29,788 nt of DNA from Chloroflexota bacterium (GTDB lineage Bacteria > Chloroflexota > Dehalococcoidia > Lucifugimonadales > VGZR01), in the NCBI GenBank assembly GCA_027625225.1, contig JAQBWG010000002.1, positions 1 through 29,788 of the forward strand, in the 5' to 3' direction. The notes under the pieces are model-generated. The model ran no database searches and had not been told where the DNA came from. It worked only from the letters and a program-made list of their open reading frames with translations. Of this stretch, positions 23,615 through 29,788 are shown in pieces. A program made the position numbers and the translations under genes. Positions within the stretch are counted from its first letter, which is position 1; each line of letters starts with the position of its first letter.

Positions 23615-24859
23615 ATGTCTCTCATCGTCCAAAAATACGGCGGGAAGTCACTTGCCGATGCCGACAAAATCCGGCAGGTCTCCCGGCGCATCGCAACTGC
23701 CCGTGAGCAGGGCAACCAGGTCGTCGTTGTCGTCTCCGCTATGGGCGGCAGCACCGATGGTCTCATCCAACTCGCGGGACAAATCACGGATAGCCCCGAT
23801 TCACGCGAAATGGACGTCTTGCTTTCCACCGGGGAACTGGTGTCGTGCGCCCTTGTCGTGATGGCTCTGCAAACTCTCGGAGAAAAGGCGATTAGCCTGA
23901 GTGGATTCCAGGCAGGCATTCGCACCGACACCGGCCACCGCAAGGCCAAGATAGCCTCCATCGCTTCTGACCGAGTCAAGCAGGAACTGGACAAAGGCAA
24001 CATCGTCGTCATTGCCGGATTCCAAGGCATCACCGACAGCATGGACATCACTACTCTGGGCCGTGGTGGCTCCGACACTACCGCCGTCGCGCTGGCCGCC
24101 CAGCTTGAGGCTGTCCGCTGTGAAATTTATACCGATGTTGACGGCATCTACACCGCCAACCCCAAGTTCGCGCCCAAGGCCCGGCGACTGAACGAAATCG
24201 AGTATGACGAGATGCTGGAACTTGCCAGTTACGGCGCGAAGATGGAGCCTCGCTCCATCGAGATTGCCATGCATTACGGCGTACCCGTCCTCATAGCCTC
24301 CAGCCTGACCGAAGGCCCGGGAACACTGATTCATCGAGGTGCCGACATGACCACACCCAGCAAACGAACGGTAGGCGAACTTCGCCAACACGTCCGCAGC
24401 ATCGCCGTGGACAAAAACGTGGCCGAAATCGCCGTACTCGGAATCAACGACCGGCCTGGAATAGCCGCGGCCATATTCGAGCCGCTTGCCGAAGCGAACG
24501 TAAGCGTGGACATCATCGTCAGTTCGTCCGGCTCGGAAGGCACTACCGACTTTTCTTTCACCGTAAAAGAGGATGACCTGAAGAGTGCGCTCAAAATCGT
24601 CGAGCCGGTAGCCAAGGAGATCGGTTGCCGCAGCGTGTCGGGTTCTACCGGACTGGCCAAGATAAGCATCGTGGGCACGGGCATGCAGGACGCCCCCGGG
24701 TACGCTGCTAAAATGTTCCGCGCGCTATCCAAGGCAAACATCAACATAGATGTGATAACCACGTCCGAAATCCGCATCACCTGTCTTGTTGACGAGAATA
24801 AAGTCGAGGAGGCCGTGCGCGTGCTTCACGACACGTTCGAGCTGGATAAAGTCAAATAA
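23615..24859 (+). CDS. lysC: Aspartate kinase, alpha subunit with two ACT domains
   Basis: Predicted 414-residue aspartokinase, the first step of lysine, threonine and methionine synthesis. The kinase domain begins with VQKYGGKSLAD, where the usual family motif is (K)(F/Y)GGTS; here residue 11 is Lys instead of Thr. GRGGSDTTAVALAAQL and EIYTDVDGIYTANP are conserved. Two ACT domains (about 265-340 and 345-412) should bind the feedback amino acid. ATG at 23615 is chosen because it precedes the first conserved strand; no ribosome binding site is seen, so translation may depend on coupling to thrB 28 nt upstream. Length and layout match the alpha subunit of Bacillus/Corynebacterium-type enzymes. 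Confidence 0.95.
   Translation: MSLIVQKYGGKSLADADKIRQVSRRIATAREQGNQVVVVVSAMGGSTDGLIQLAGQITDSPDSREMDVLLSTGELVSCALVVMALQTLGEKAISLSGFQAGIRTDTGHRKAKIASIASDRVKQELDKGNIVVIAGFQGITDSMDITTLGRGGSDTTAVALAAQLEAVRCEIYTDVDGIYTANPKFAPKARRLNEIEYDEMLELASYGAKMEPRSIEIAMHYGVPVLIASSLTEGPGTLIHRGADMTTPSKRTVGELRQHVRSIAVDKNVAEIAVLGINDRPGIAAAIFEPLAEANVSVDIIVSSSGSEGTTDFSFTVKEDDLKSALKIVEPVAKEIGCRSVSGSTGLAKISIVGTGMQDAPGYAAKMFRALSKANINIDVITTSEIRITCLVDENKVEEAVRVLHDTFELDKVK
24347..24859 (+). CDS. Possible in-frame internal start: aspartate kinase beta (regulatory) subunit
   Basis: Within lysC, ATG codon 245 is in frame and is preceded by GAGGTG at 24336-24341 with 5 nt spacing. This is a far better ribosome binding site than that of the full-length gene. 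The product would be 170 residues: a short linker and the two ACT domains. Known aspartokinases of Bacillus subtilis, Corynebacterium and Thermus are alpha2-beta2 with beta made from exactly such an internal start. The sequence supports initiation here; production of the protein is inference. Confidence 0.55.
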   Translation: MTTPSKRTVGELRQHVRSIAVDKNVAEIAVLGINDRPGIAAAIFEPLAEANVSVDIIVSSSGSEGTTDFSFTVKEDDLKSALKIVEPVAKEIGCRSVSGSTGLAKISIVGTGMQDAPGYAAKMFRALSKANINIDVITTSEIRITCLVDENKVEEAVRVLHDTFELDKVK

Positions 24860-24884
24860 GGTACTCCTTCTTCTCTTCCCATAG

Positions 24885-24912
24885 TTGACTAATACTGCCT
24901 TCTCTTTAAGAA
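24885..24912 (+). promoter_or_regulatory. Weak candidate promoter for the glycosyltransferase pair
   Basis: TTGACT (24885-24890) is followed after 16 nt by TAAGAA (24907-24912) in the 81-bp gap after lysC. The -35 is good and the -10 poor; readthrough from thrB-lysC is the alternative. Confidence 0.33.
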
Positions 24913-24940
24913 TTCCCTGTGGCACCTATCGGGAAATGTT

Positions 24941-25681
24941 TTGACAACACCGTATCTTTCAATCGTCATCCCTGCTTATAACGAGGAACCGCGCATCGGC
25001 GCCACCCTCGACAAGGTCACTCGCTACCTCGACGCGCAAGCGTATGACTGGGAAGTCGTCGTGGTTGACGATGGAAGCTCCGACCGCACCGCTGACATCG
25101 TTTCCAGGCATTCCGTTAAAGACGCACGGGTAAGGCTCGAATCGCAACCCCACGCGGGGAAAGGCTGGGCTGTCCGGGGTGGGATGTTGGCCGCTACGGG
25201 AGAACGTCGAATGCTCTGCGACGCCGACCTCGCTATGCCTATTGAGTTTTTAGGACACTTTTTAGACAAGCTATCCGAGGGTTTCGACATCGCGATTGGC
25301 TCACGTGAACTTCCCGGCTCCCGACGCTTCGACGAGCCGCCCGCCCGACACTGGATCGGTCGCGCATTCAACTGGTCGGTGCGGACCTTTGCGGTACGCC
25401 GATTCCAAGACACTCAATGTGGATTCAAATGCTTCACCGCCCAGGCAGCGCAAGCATTGTTTTCACTTCAACGTACGAAAGGGTTCGGCTTCGACGTCGA
25501 AATACTCTTCCTTGCCCAGAAAAGGGGCCTGCATGTAACCGAGATACCGATAGACTGGTATCACCAGCCTCATAGCAAGGTTCGGCCTGCTGTGGATGCG
25601 TTCATTATGCTTCGGGACATCCTGTTTGTCCGGTTCACAGCCCTGTTCGGCGGGTACGACCTGACGGGGAGAAAAAACTGA
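24941..25681 (+). CDS. Family 2 glycosyltransferase (polyprenyl/dolichyl-phosphate sugar transferase type)
   Basis: Predicted 246-residue inverting glycosyltransferase with the GT-A fold. SIVIPAYNEE begins the nucleotide-sugar domain, VVVDDGSSDRT binds the nucleotide, and DADLAMP supplies the metal-binding DxD. The acceptor half (DTQCGFKCFTAQAA, then FGFDVEILFLAQKRG, EIPIDWYHQPHSKV) resembles Alg5-like dolichyl-phosphate glucosyltransferases. No transmembrane segment is obvious. The start is TTG at 24941; the nearby ATG at 24936 is out of frame. It overlaps the next glycosyltransferase, so the pair probably loads sugars onto a lipid-phosphate carrier for envelope glycans or glycoproteins. The sugar is unknown. 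Confidence 0.9.
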   Translation: MTTPYLSIVIPAYNEEPRIGATLDKVTRYLDAQAYDWEVVVVDDGSSDRTADIVSRHSVKDARVRLESQPHAGKGWAVRGGMLAATGERRMLCDADLAMPIEFLGHFLDKLSEGFDIAIGSRELPGSRRFDEPPARHWIGRAFNWSVRTFAVRRFQDTQCGFKCFTAQAAQALFSLQRTKGFGFDVEILFLAQKRGLHVTEIPIDWYHQPHSKVRPAVDAFIMLRDILFVRFTALFGGYDLTGRKN

Positions 25682-26400
25682 CCACCTCATCTAAAGTCGC
25701 TATCGTCGTGCCTACCTACAACGAAGCCGAATCACTTTCCCGACTGGCCGAAGCCCTCTTCAGCCTGGGGCTCCCCAATCTTATTCTTGTCATTGTGGAC
25801 GACAACTCACCCGACGGAACTTCAAGCATTGCCCGACGCCTCAGTGAAAGCTACGAAGGCCGAATCCTGGTCATCGACCGGCCTCGGAAAATGGGGCTGG
25901 GAACCGCATACAAAGACGGATTCGCCAAAGCGCTGCACGAAGGCGCGTTACACATAGTGCAAATGGACGCGGATTTCTCGCATCCGCCAAAAGAAATTCC
26001 AGCCATGCTCAAAAAACTGGATTCGGCGGATGTAGTGATTGGGTCACGCTACACAAACAACACAGCCGCCGATGAACGAACGGCACTCGGACGGAAGCTC
26101 CTCAGCGCATGGGCCAACGGAGCTATTCGTATCGTGACGGGGCTCCAAGTGAGAGATACCACATCCGGCTTCAAAGCGTTCCGCCGGGAAGCATTGGAAG
26201 CACTCGACTGGTCATCATTCAAAAGCAATGGGTTCGCGTTCCAGGCGGAAGTTGCCCACGCATGCCAGCGTAAAGGGATGCAACTGGTTGAACACCCCTT
26301 CGTATTTTCAGACCGGATCGCCGGGCATTCCAAGATGACCTGGAGTATCATTGCCGAAGCCGTACTGCGTCTGTCCCTACTTCGTTTCAAAAATTCCTGA
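25678..26400 (+). CDS. Family 2 glycosyltransferase (dolichyl-phosphate mannosyltransferase-like), apparent CTG start
   Basis: Predicted 240-residue DPM1-like enzyme: VAIVVPTYNEAES, VDDNSPDGTSSIARRL, MGLGTAYKDGF, MDADFSHPP with the DxD, VIGSRY and DTTSGFKAFRREAL all match. It has the catalytic domain only, with no C-terminal membrane anchors. No ATG, GTG or TTG lies between the previous stop and the first conserved strand. A GTG at 25708 would cut into VVPTYNE. CTG at 25678 has GGGGAG (25666-25671) exactly 6 nt upstream and overlaps the preceding TGA as CTGA, the usual geometry of coupled genes, so CTG is the best start. It is paralogous to its neighbour. Confidence 0.88.
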   Translation: MTTSSKVAIVVPTYNEAESLSRLAEALFSLGLPNLILVIVDDNSPDGTSSIARRLSESYEGRILVIDRPRKMGLGTAYKDGFAKALHEGALHIVQMDADFSHPPKEIPAMLKKLDSADVVIGSRYTNNTAADERTALGRKLLSAWANGAIRIVTGLQVRDTTSGFKAFRREALEALDWSSFKSNGFAFQAEVAHACQRKGMQLVEHPFVFSDRIAGHSKMTWSIIAEAVLRLSLLRFKNS

Positions 26401-26430
26401 AATTCACACCTTAAATGACTACCCAATAGC

Positions 26431-26459
26431 TTGAATCCCCTTTTATGCTGGGCTAGAAT
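26431..26459 (+). promoter_or_regulatory. Promoter for the TPR-protein gene
   Basis: TTGAAT (26431-26436) and TAGAAT (26454-26459) are separated by 17 nt. Transcription would start near 26466, 40 nt before the ATG at 26506, which has AGGG upstream. Confidence 0.65.
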
Positions 26460-26505
26460 CGCCCCAACTTTAGAGGGACAACAAGGAACTTAGAGCAGGG
26501 TCGTG

Positions 26506-27375
26506 ATGGTATCGCGGACGGAAGCCACCGATAAAATCAAAAAGGATAAGGCCAAACAAGCCGTAACGCTTGCCATGCAGAGTAAGTGGGACGAAGCAGT
26601 ACATCTCAACAAAGAGATACTGCAAGAGTTCCCCAACGATGTTGAAGCCTGCAACCGGCTTGGCAAAGCCCTTATGGAGCTGGGCCGTAACAAAGAGGCC
26701 GTTGAAGCATTTCGTCAGGCCCTTCATTTCTCCCCCTACAACACCATTGCACAGAAAAATCTTGACCGACTTAGTGAACTCGGAGAATCCATCTCCCGGG
26801 TCTCCACCAAATCAACCGCAGCCCCCCGGGTGTTCATCGAAGAAAGTGGAAAGGCCGCCCGAACGGCTCTCTTCAACCTCGGTCAGCTACAAGTACGTTT
26901 GAACCTCTCCCCCGGCGACCCTCTTGAATTGCGTGTTGAAGGAAACTCACTTACCGTTATGGACGACCAAGGGCAGTACGTTGGCCTGGTTGACCCTCGG
27001 CTCGCCGCCCGGTTAGCCCGGTTAATGAAAGGCGGAAATCGCTACGAGGCTGCAGTTACTTCCGTGAACAAAGACGCGGTCGGCATTATCATTCGAGAAA
27101 CCTATAAGCATCCATCACAGATACATGTCGTGTCATTCCCCAGCAGGACTATAAAGGACGCTCAGGCCACATCAACCACCGTTATTGACTACGACTTGAG
27201 TGATGACGATGAAGAAGATCCCGACCGTCCCGTCGTGAAGGATTGGAGTGATGATGACACGGAGCCGGGAGATGACGAGGCGTTTACTCCTGCAATCCAT
27301 CGCATCATAAACCCGGACGACGATGACTCAGACGGAGACGAAGAAGAGCGCAGCCACGATAACGACGACTACTAA
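26506..27375 (+). CDS. TPR-repeat protein with a conserved-looking central domain and acidic tail
   Basis: Predicted 289-residue cytoplasmic protein. Two tetratricopeptide repeats (about 17-84; WDEAVHLNKEILQEFPND, then NKEAVEAFRQALHFSPYN) form an N-terminal protein-binding arm. Residues 125-212 make a beta-rich segment (LRVEGNSLTVMDDQGQYVGLVDPRLAARLARLM, split here by strands) that faintly recalls HIRAN-type folds; I am not confident of this. Residues 228-289 are very rich in Asp/Glu and probably disordered. Start ATG is 26506 with AGGG about 5 nt upstream. Its stop overlaps the stop of the convergent small gene by 3 nt. No function is assigned. Confidence 0.8.
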   Translation: MVSRTEATDKIKKDKAKQAVTLAMQSKWDEAVHLNKEILQEFPNDVEACNRLGKALMELGRNKEAVEAFRQALHFSPYNTIAQKNLDRLSELGESISRVSTKSTAAPRVFIEESGKAARTALFNLGQLQVRLNLSPGDPLELRVEGNSLTVMDDQGQYVGLVDPRLAARLARLMKGGNRYEAAVTSVNKDAVGIIIRETYKHPSQIHVVSFPSRTIKDAQATSTTVIDYDLSDDDEEDPDRPVVKDWSDDDTEPGDDEAFTPAIHRIINPDDDDSDGDEEERSHDNDDY

Positions 27376-27665
27376 GGTGCCTCTTTCGCCGTCTTCTCCG
27401 AGTTCTCCATACCCTCTTCTTCGGCCAACTCTCTCGGTCGGTAGTAAATTCCCCACCGGCGCATCGCATCCGTTACTCGCGTGTCGTTAAGTTCGGAAAG
27501 CTGTTTCATGAACCCCCCGAGTGCGTGGGCATGCATCAGGTCTTCGGTGCATACCCAATTCGCTTCGCTGGGTACCACGTACAGCAGCCCATTTTGATGT
27601 TTGCACTCGATTTCGATGCGCTTCCCGCCGGTATCGTGCTTCACCGTTAGTCCGAATTCACCCAT
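27372..27665 (-). CDS. Small protein of unknown function (97 aa)
   Basis: I do not recognise this protein. It starts with a short beta-rich region (GLTVKHDTGGKRIEIECKH), has two cysteines (one in each half, not in a CxxC pair), a central helix-forming stretch (LMHAHALGGFMKQLSELN), and a charged C-terminus rich in Glu and Lys. AGGAAAGGGG just upstream of the ATG and a TATAAT -10 at 27695-27700 (minus strand) argue that it is real. It converges on the TPR gene with stops overlapping as CTAA and diverges from the CPBP protease gene across a palindrome. Confidence 0.72.
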   Translation of the reverse strand: MGEFGLTVKHDTGGKRIEIECKHQNGLLYVVPSEANWVCTEDLMHAHALGGFMKQLSELNDTRVTDAMRRWGIYYRPRELAEEEGMENSEKTAKEAP

Positions 27666-27698
27666 TGCCTGCCCCTTTCCTGTCCTGAGCGAGAATTA

Positions 27699-27714
27699 TA
27701 TCAAGCACTTGATA
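27699..27714. promoter_or_regulatory. Perfect palindrome between divergent genes, candidate operator
   Basis: TATCAAG-CA-CTTGATA is an exact 7-bp inverted repeat with a 2-nt centre. One edge overlaps TATAAT (27695-27700, minus strand, for the 97-residue gene) and the other overlaps TAGAAT (27713-27718, plus strand, for the CPBP gene). A dimeric repressor bound here would block both -10 elements. Neither strand has a clear -35. Confidence 0.5.
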
Positions 27715-27762
27715 GAATACCGATGAAATGCCGCACCTGGTTATTCGTTGGTTTTCATTTTC

Positions 27763-28476
27763 ATGACTGATTTTTTTTCGAACCTCCGCGTACGAGTCGT
27801 CCCATGGACGATTAGCGCCGCCGCGTTTGGCTACCTTATCTCCCTCGGCGGCTTGATTCTCATATCGCTTATCCTGGTTTCACTCGGCGTCCTCGATGTC
27901 GGCTCTTCCCAACAAGACACCACGGTGACTTTGCTCCTGAGTGCTCTTCTCGCAATTCTGATGCTCGGTGTTTCCTGGTACTTCGGGGTTAGCAAATATC
28001 GCTCCTCAATAAGCATGCTTGGCTTTGCGAAGCCGAGCGGGCGCTACCCGTATGCACTGGCACTGGCCGCACTCGGCCTGAGTCTGGCTTTTGCGGCCGT
28101 GTATGGCCTTGTTGTGCAGGAGCTGGACATTGAGGCACTAAAGCCACCGGAGTTGCCGGAGGTGTTTGTGGGAGAGGGCGGCAACAAGGTGCTTGCGATT
28201 CTAGTGCTGGCGATAATTGGGCCGCTGGGTGAAGAAGTACTCTTCCGCGGCTTGATATTCGGGGCGCTGGCGAAGCAGATGAAGGTGATTCCGGCTATCG
28301 CGACTACCGGAGCGCTTTTTGCGATTACGCACTTTGACGTGGCTGTGTTTATTCCGCTGGCGGTGACGGGGATGATGCTTACGTGGCTGTATGCGCGGAC
28401 GGGTTCGATTTGGCCGCCGTTCGCGGCGCATTTCGGGCAGAATCTGATTGCAGTGTGGGTGGCATTTTACAGGTGA
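27763..28476 (+). CDS. CPBP family intramembrane metalloprotease (Rce1/Abi type)
   Basis: Predicted 237-residue membrane protein with several hydrophobic helices (about 16-44, 53-73, 97-118, 143-155, 174-190, 194-210). The glutamate motif GEEVLFR places Glu157, Glu158 and Arg162; FAITH supplies His190, and AAHFGQN supplies His223, the expected metal ligands of the CPBP/Rce1 fold. Members cleave membrane peptides or prenylated proteins, or confer bacteriocin immunity. ATG at 27763 is preferred to an in-frame TTG at 27748; neither has a ribosome binding site. It is divergent from the small gene at 27665. The substrate is unknown. Confidence 0.9.
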   Translation: MTDFFSNLRVRVVPWTISAAAFGYLISLGGLILISLILVSLGVLDVGSSQQDTTVTLLLSALLAILMLGVSWYFGVSKYRSSISMLGFAKPSGRYPYALALAALGLSLAFAAVYGLVVQELDIEALKPPELPEVFVGEGGNKVLAILVLAIIGPLGEEVLFRGLIFGALAKQMKVIPAIATTGALFAITHFDVAVFIPLAVTGMMLTWLYARTGSIWPPFAAHFGQNLIAVWVAFYR

Positions 28477-28656
28477 GAAGTTGTTGCCTCAAAAAGGGCT
28501 GTTTCATATCTAAAACCGTGTGCCCCCTCTAGCTGAGAATGATGTCTTCATGATGCCTATAAAGATGTCGTTTTCTGCCGCGGAGTTGTTGTAGCGGATG
28601 CTTAGGAGTAGCCTATCTATGCAGACTTGTTTTTATCGGGTTATGGCAGGGAGAGA
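28477..28656. other. Intergenic region before trpA
   Basis: About 180 bp with no gene I can support. It contains no obvious tryptophan-codon leader peptide, T-box-like motif or strong terminator. AGGGAGAG at the right end is the ribosome binding site of trpA. A TTGTTG near 28588 with a poor -10 does not make a convincing promoter. Confidence 0.4.
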
Positions 28657-29448
28657 TTGACAAACCGGATAGACGAAACCTTTTCGAGGTTACGAGAGCA
28701 GAAGCGAACGGCACTGATTCCGTTCGTGACGGTGGGTTTTCCCGATGTGGAGACATCGGTGGCGCTGGCGAAGACGGTTATCGAGGCGGGAGGCGACGCG
28801 CTGGAACTGGGCGTGCCGTTCAGCGACCCGCTGGCAGACGGGCCGACCGTTCAGAAGACCAGTGCAATAGCCTTAGAGCAAGGCGTGAACGTGAAGGTGT
28901 GCCTGGATGTGGTGCGGCGGCTTCGGGCAGACGGAATTACGACCCCACTGGTGTTGATGGGATATTACAACCCGTATTTGAAGTATGGCCTGGAGCGGTT
29001 CGTAGGAGATGCGGCGGAGGCCGGTGTGGACGGGTTTATCATCCCCGATTTGCCGTCGGAGGAGTCGGGACCGTTCTTGAAGTTGTGCGAGGCCAAGAAC
29101 CTCCATCTCATCCCCTTATTGGCGCCGACGAGCACCGACGAGCGCATAGAGAAGGCTTGCAAGGGCGCGAAGGGCTTCATATACTGTGTGAGCGTCACCG
29201 GTGTAACGGGTGCGCGGACGCAGTTGTCGTCCGGGGTGAACGACCTGGTGTCACGGGTGAAGCGGTTCACGAATCTTCCTGTCATGGTGGGGTTCGGCGT
29301 CTCCAAACAGGAACATATAGAGGCCATCGGTAAATACGCCGATGGTGCGGTGGTGGCGAGCGCCATGCTGGACGCGATAGACAAAGCACCAAAGGAAAAG
29401 GCTACAAGCGTTGCCCGCGATTTCATCCGAGCACTCAAGGGTTCTTAG
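28657..29448 (+). CDS. trpA: Tryptophan synthase alpha subunit
   Basis: Predicted 263-residue (beta/alpha)8 barrel that cleaves indole-3-glycerol phosphate to indole for the beta subunit. Catalytic Glu50 (ALELGVPFSDP) and Asp61 (LADGPT) are present, as are the phosphate-binding and VMVGFGVS regions. TTG at 28657 is chosen since it gives the usual N-terminus (TNRIDETFSRLREQ) and is preceded by AGGGAG with short spacing. A TTG 30 nt upstream is also in frame. aroH follows after 15 nt. trpB and the rest of the pathway are not in the window, so the other trp genes lie outside the window, possibly just upstream in another unit. Confidence 0.95.
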   Translation: MTNRIDETFSRLREQKRTALIPFVTVGFPDVETSVALAKTVIEAGGDALELGVPFSDPLADGPTVQKTSAIALEQGVNVKVCLDVVRRLRADGITTPLVLMGYYNPYLKYGLERFVGDAAEAGVDGFIIPDLPSEESGPFLKLCEAKNLHLIPLLAPTSTDERIEKACKGAKGFIYCVSVTGVTGARTQLSSGVNDLVSRVKRFTNLPVMVGFGVSKQEHIEAIGKYADGAVVASAMLDAIDKAPKEKATSVARDFIRALKGS

Positions 29449-29463
29449 CCACGTGTTGACGCT

Positions 29464-29788
29464 ATGACGGTACGCGGCTTACGCGGGGCTACAACCGCAA
29501 CTGAGAACACGAAGGCAGCGATATTCGAGGCAACCGCCGAGTTGTTGCAAACGCTGGTCAAGGAAAACGGCATACGGGTGGGTAGCATTGCATCCGCGAC
29601 GTTCACGGCGACGGAGGATTTGAACGCGGCGTTTCCGGCGACCGCGGCACGGGTAGAACTGGGATGGAATCAGGTCGCGCTCATGGATTTGCGACAAATG
29701 AGTGTATCTGGGGATGTACCCATGTGCATACGGGTGCTGATACTATTGAATACAGACGCGTCACCGGCGGACTTGAGGCCGGTGTATC
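29464..29788 (+). CDS. aroH: Chorismate mutase, AroH type (3' end beyond window), with Gln at catalytic position 78
   Basis: The first 108 residues of a monofunctional AroH-fold chorismate mutase, which turns chorismate into prephenate for Phe/Tyr synthesis. Numbering matches Bacillus subtilis AroH without gaps: Arg7 (VRGLRGAT), Arg63, Arg90 (MCIRV) and Tyr108 (RPVY) are kept. Position 78, Glu in B. subtilis and in the Thermus enzyme, is Gln here (codon CAA at 29695-29697). The gene runs off the right edge without a stop. It is 15 nt after trpA, so a Trp gene and the competing branch enzyme are cotranscribed. Family assignment is firm; activity with Gln78 is open. Confidence 0.93.
   Translation, partial: MTVRGLRGATTATENTKAAIFEATAELLQTLVKENGIRVGSIASATFTATEDLNAAFPATAARVELGWNQVALMDLRQMSVSGDVPMCIRVLILLNTDASPADLRPVY

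Noticed and set aside
25708..25710. GTG as the start of the second glycosyltransferase
   Set aside because: It would remove the first beta strand up to VVPTYNE, which all family members have, and no ribosome binding site precedes it.
28477..28656. Possible tryptophan attenuator or leader peptide before trpA
   Set aside because: No short frame with tandem Trp codons and no terminator/antiterminator stems could be found by eye.

Overview
The window is a bacterial chromosome segment of moderately high GC content. It carries single-copy housekeeping genes (rpoB, rpoC, mutS2, lysC, thrB, trpA, aroH, two tRNAs) mixed with short catabolic and signalling operons. Protein flavour suggests Chloroflexota, possibly a Dehalococcoidia/SAR202-like lineage: the RpoB/RpoC sequences, the amidase + aldo/keto reductase + zinc dehydrogenase + EthD mix, and a PDZ-less HtrA lipoprotein. 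This is inference from protein style, not a database match. I see no insertion sequence, prophage, CRISPR array or clear transfer scar.

Layout. (1) 5-2975, minus: an aldo/keto reductase, amidase and DinB-like gene; the DinB frame is broken by one in-frame TAG. (2) 3086-5582: a zinc alcohol dehydrogenase and an EthD-domain protein (plus), meeting head-on a second zinc-type dehydrogenase (minus). The latter has an extended -10 promoter and an 8-bp palindrome at its ribosome binding site. (3) 5656-6808, minus: a DCC thiol oxidoreductase overlapping an HtrA-like lipoprotein protease. (4) 6902-10311, minus: a three-gene signalling operon of GAF-histidine kinase, Rcp1-like response regulator and REC-PAS-GAF protein, with no DNA-binding output. 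A tandem 11-bp-period repeat lies upstream. (5) 10483-10771, minus: tRNA-Val(GAC) and tRNA-Asp(GTC) behind their own promoter. (6) 10781-18864, minus: rpoB-rpoC with a strong promoter; both subunits end in long acidic tails. (7) 19098-22589, minus: mutS2, a DUF192 lipoprotein and a SnoaL-like protein. (8) 22681-24859, plus: thrB and lysC, two steps of the aspartate pathway. lysC has a good internal start for a separate regulatory subunit. (9) 24941-26400, plus: two overlapping family-2 glycosyltransferases of the polyprenyl-phosphate type, the second apparently starting at CTG. (10) 26506-28473: a TPR protein with an acidic tail, a small unknown protein, and a CPBP membrane protease; the last two diverge from a shared palindromic promoter region. 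(11) 28657 to the end, plus: trpA and a truncated aroH, so tryptophan synthesis and the phenylalanine/tyrosine branch point sit together. AroH has Gln at the position of catalytic Glu78.

Most of the window is ordinary and I see no clearly new multi-gene system. The observations most worth checking are the AroH E78Q change, the lysC internal start, the direct repeat ahead of the sensor operon, the palindrome over the dehydrogenase start region, the DinB nonsense codon, the CTG start, and the paired acidic tails of the RNA polymerase subunits. No intergenic stretch exceeds about 235 bases.
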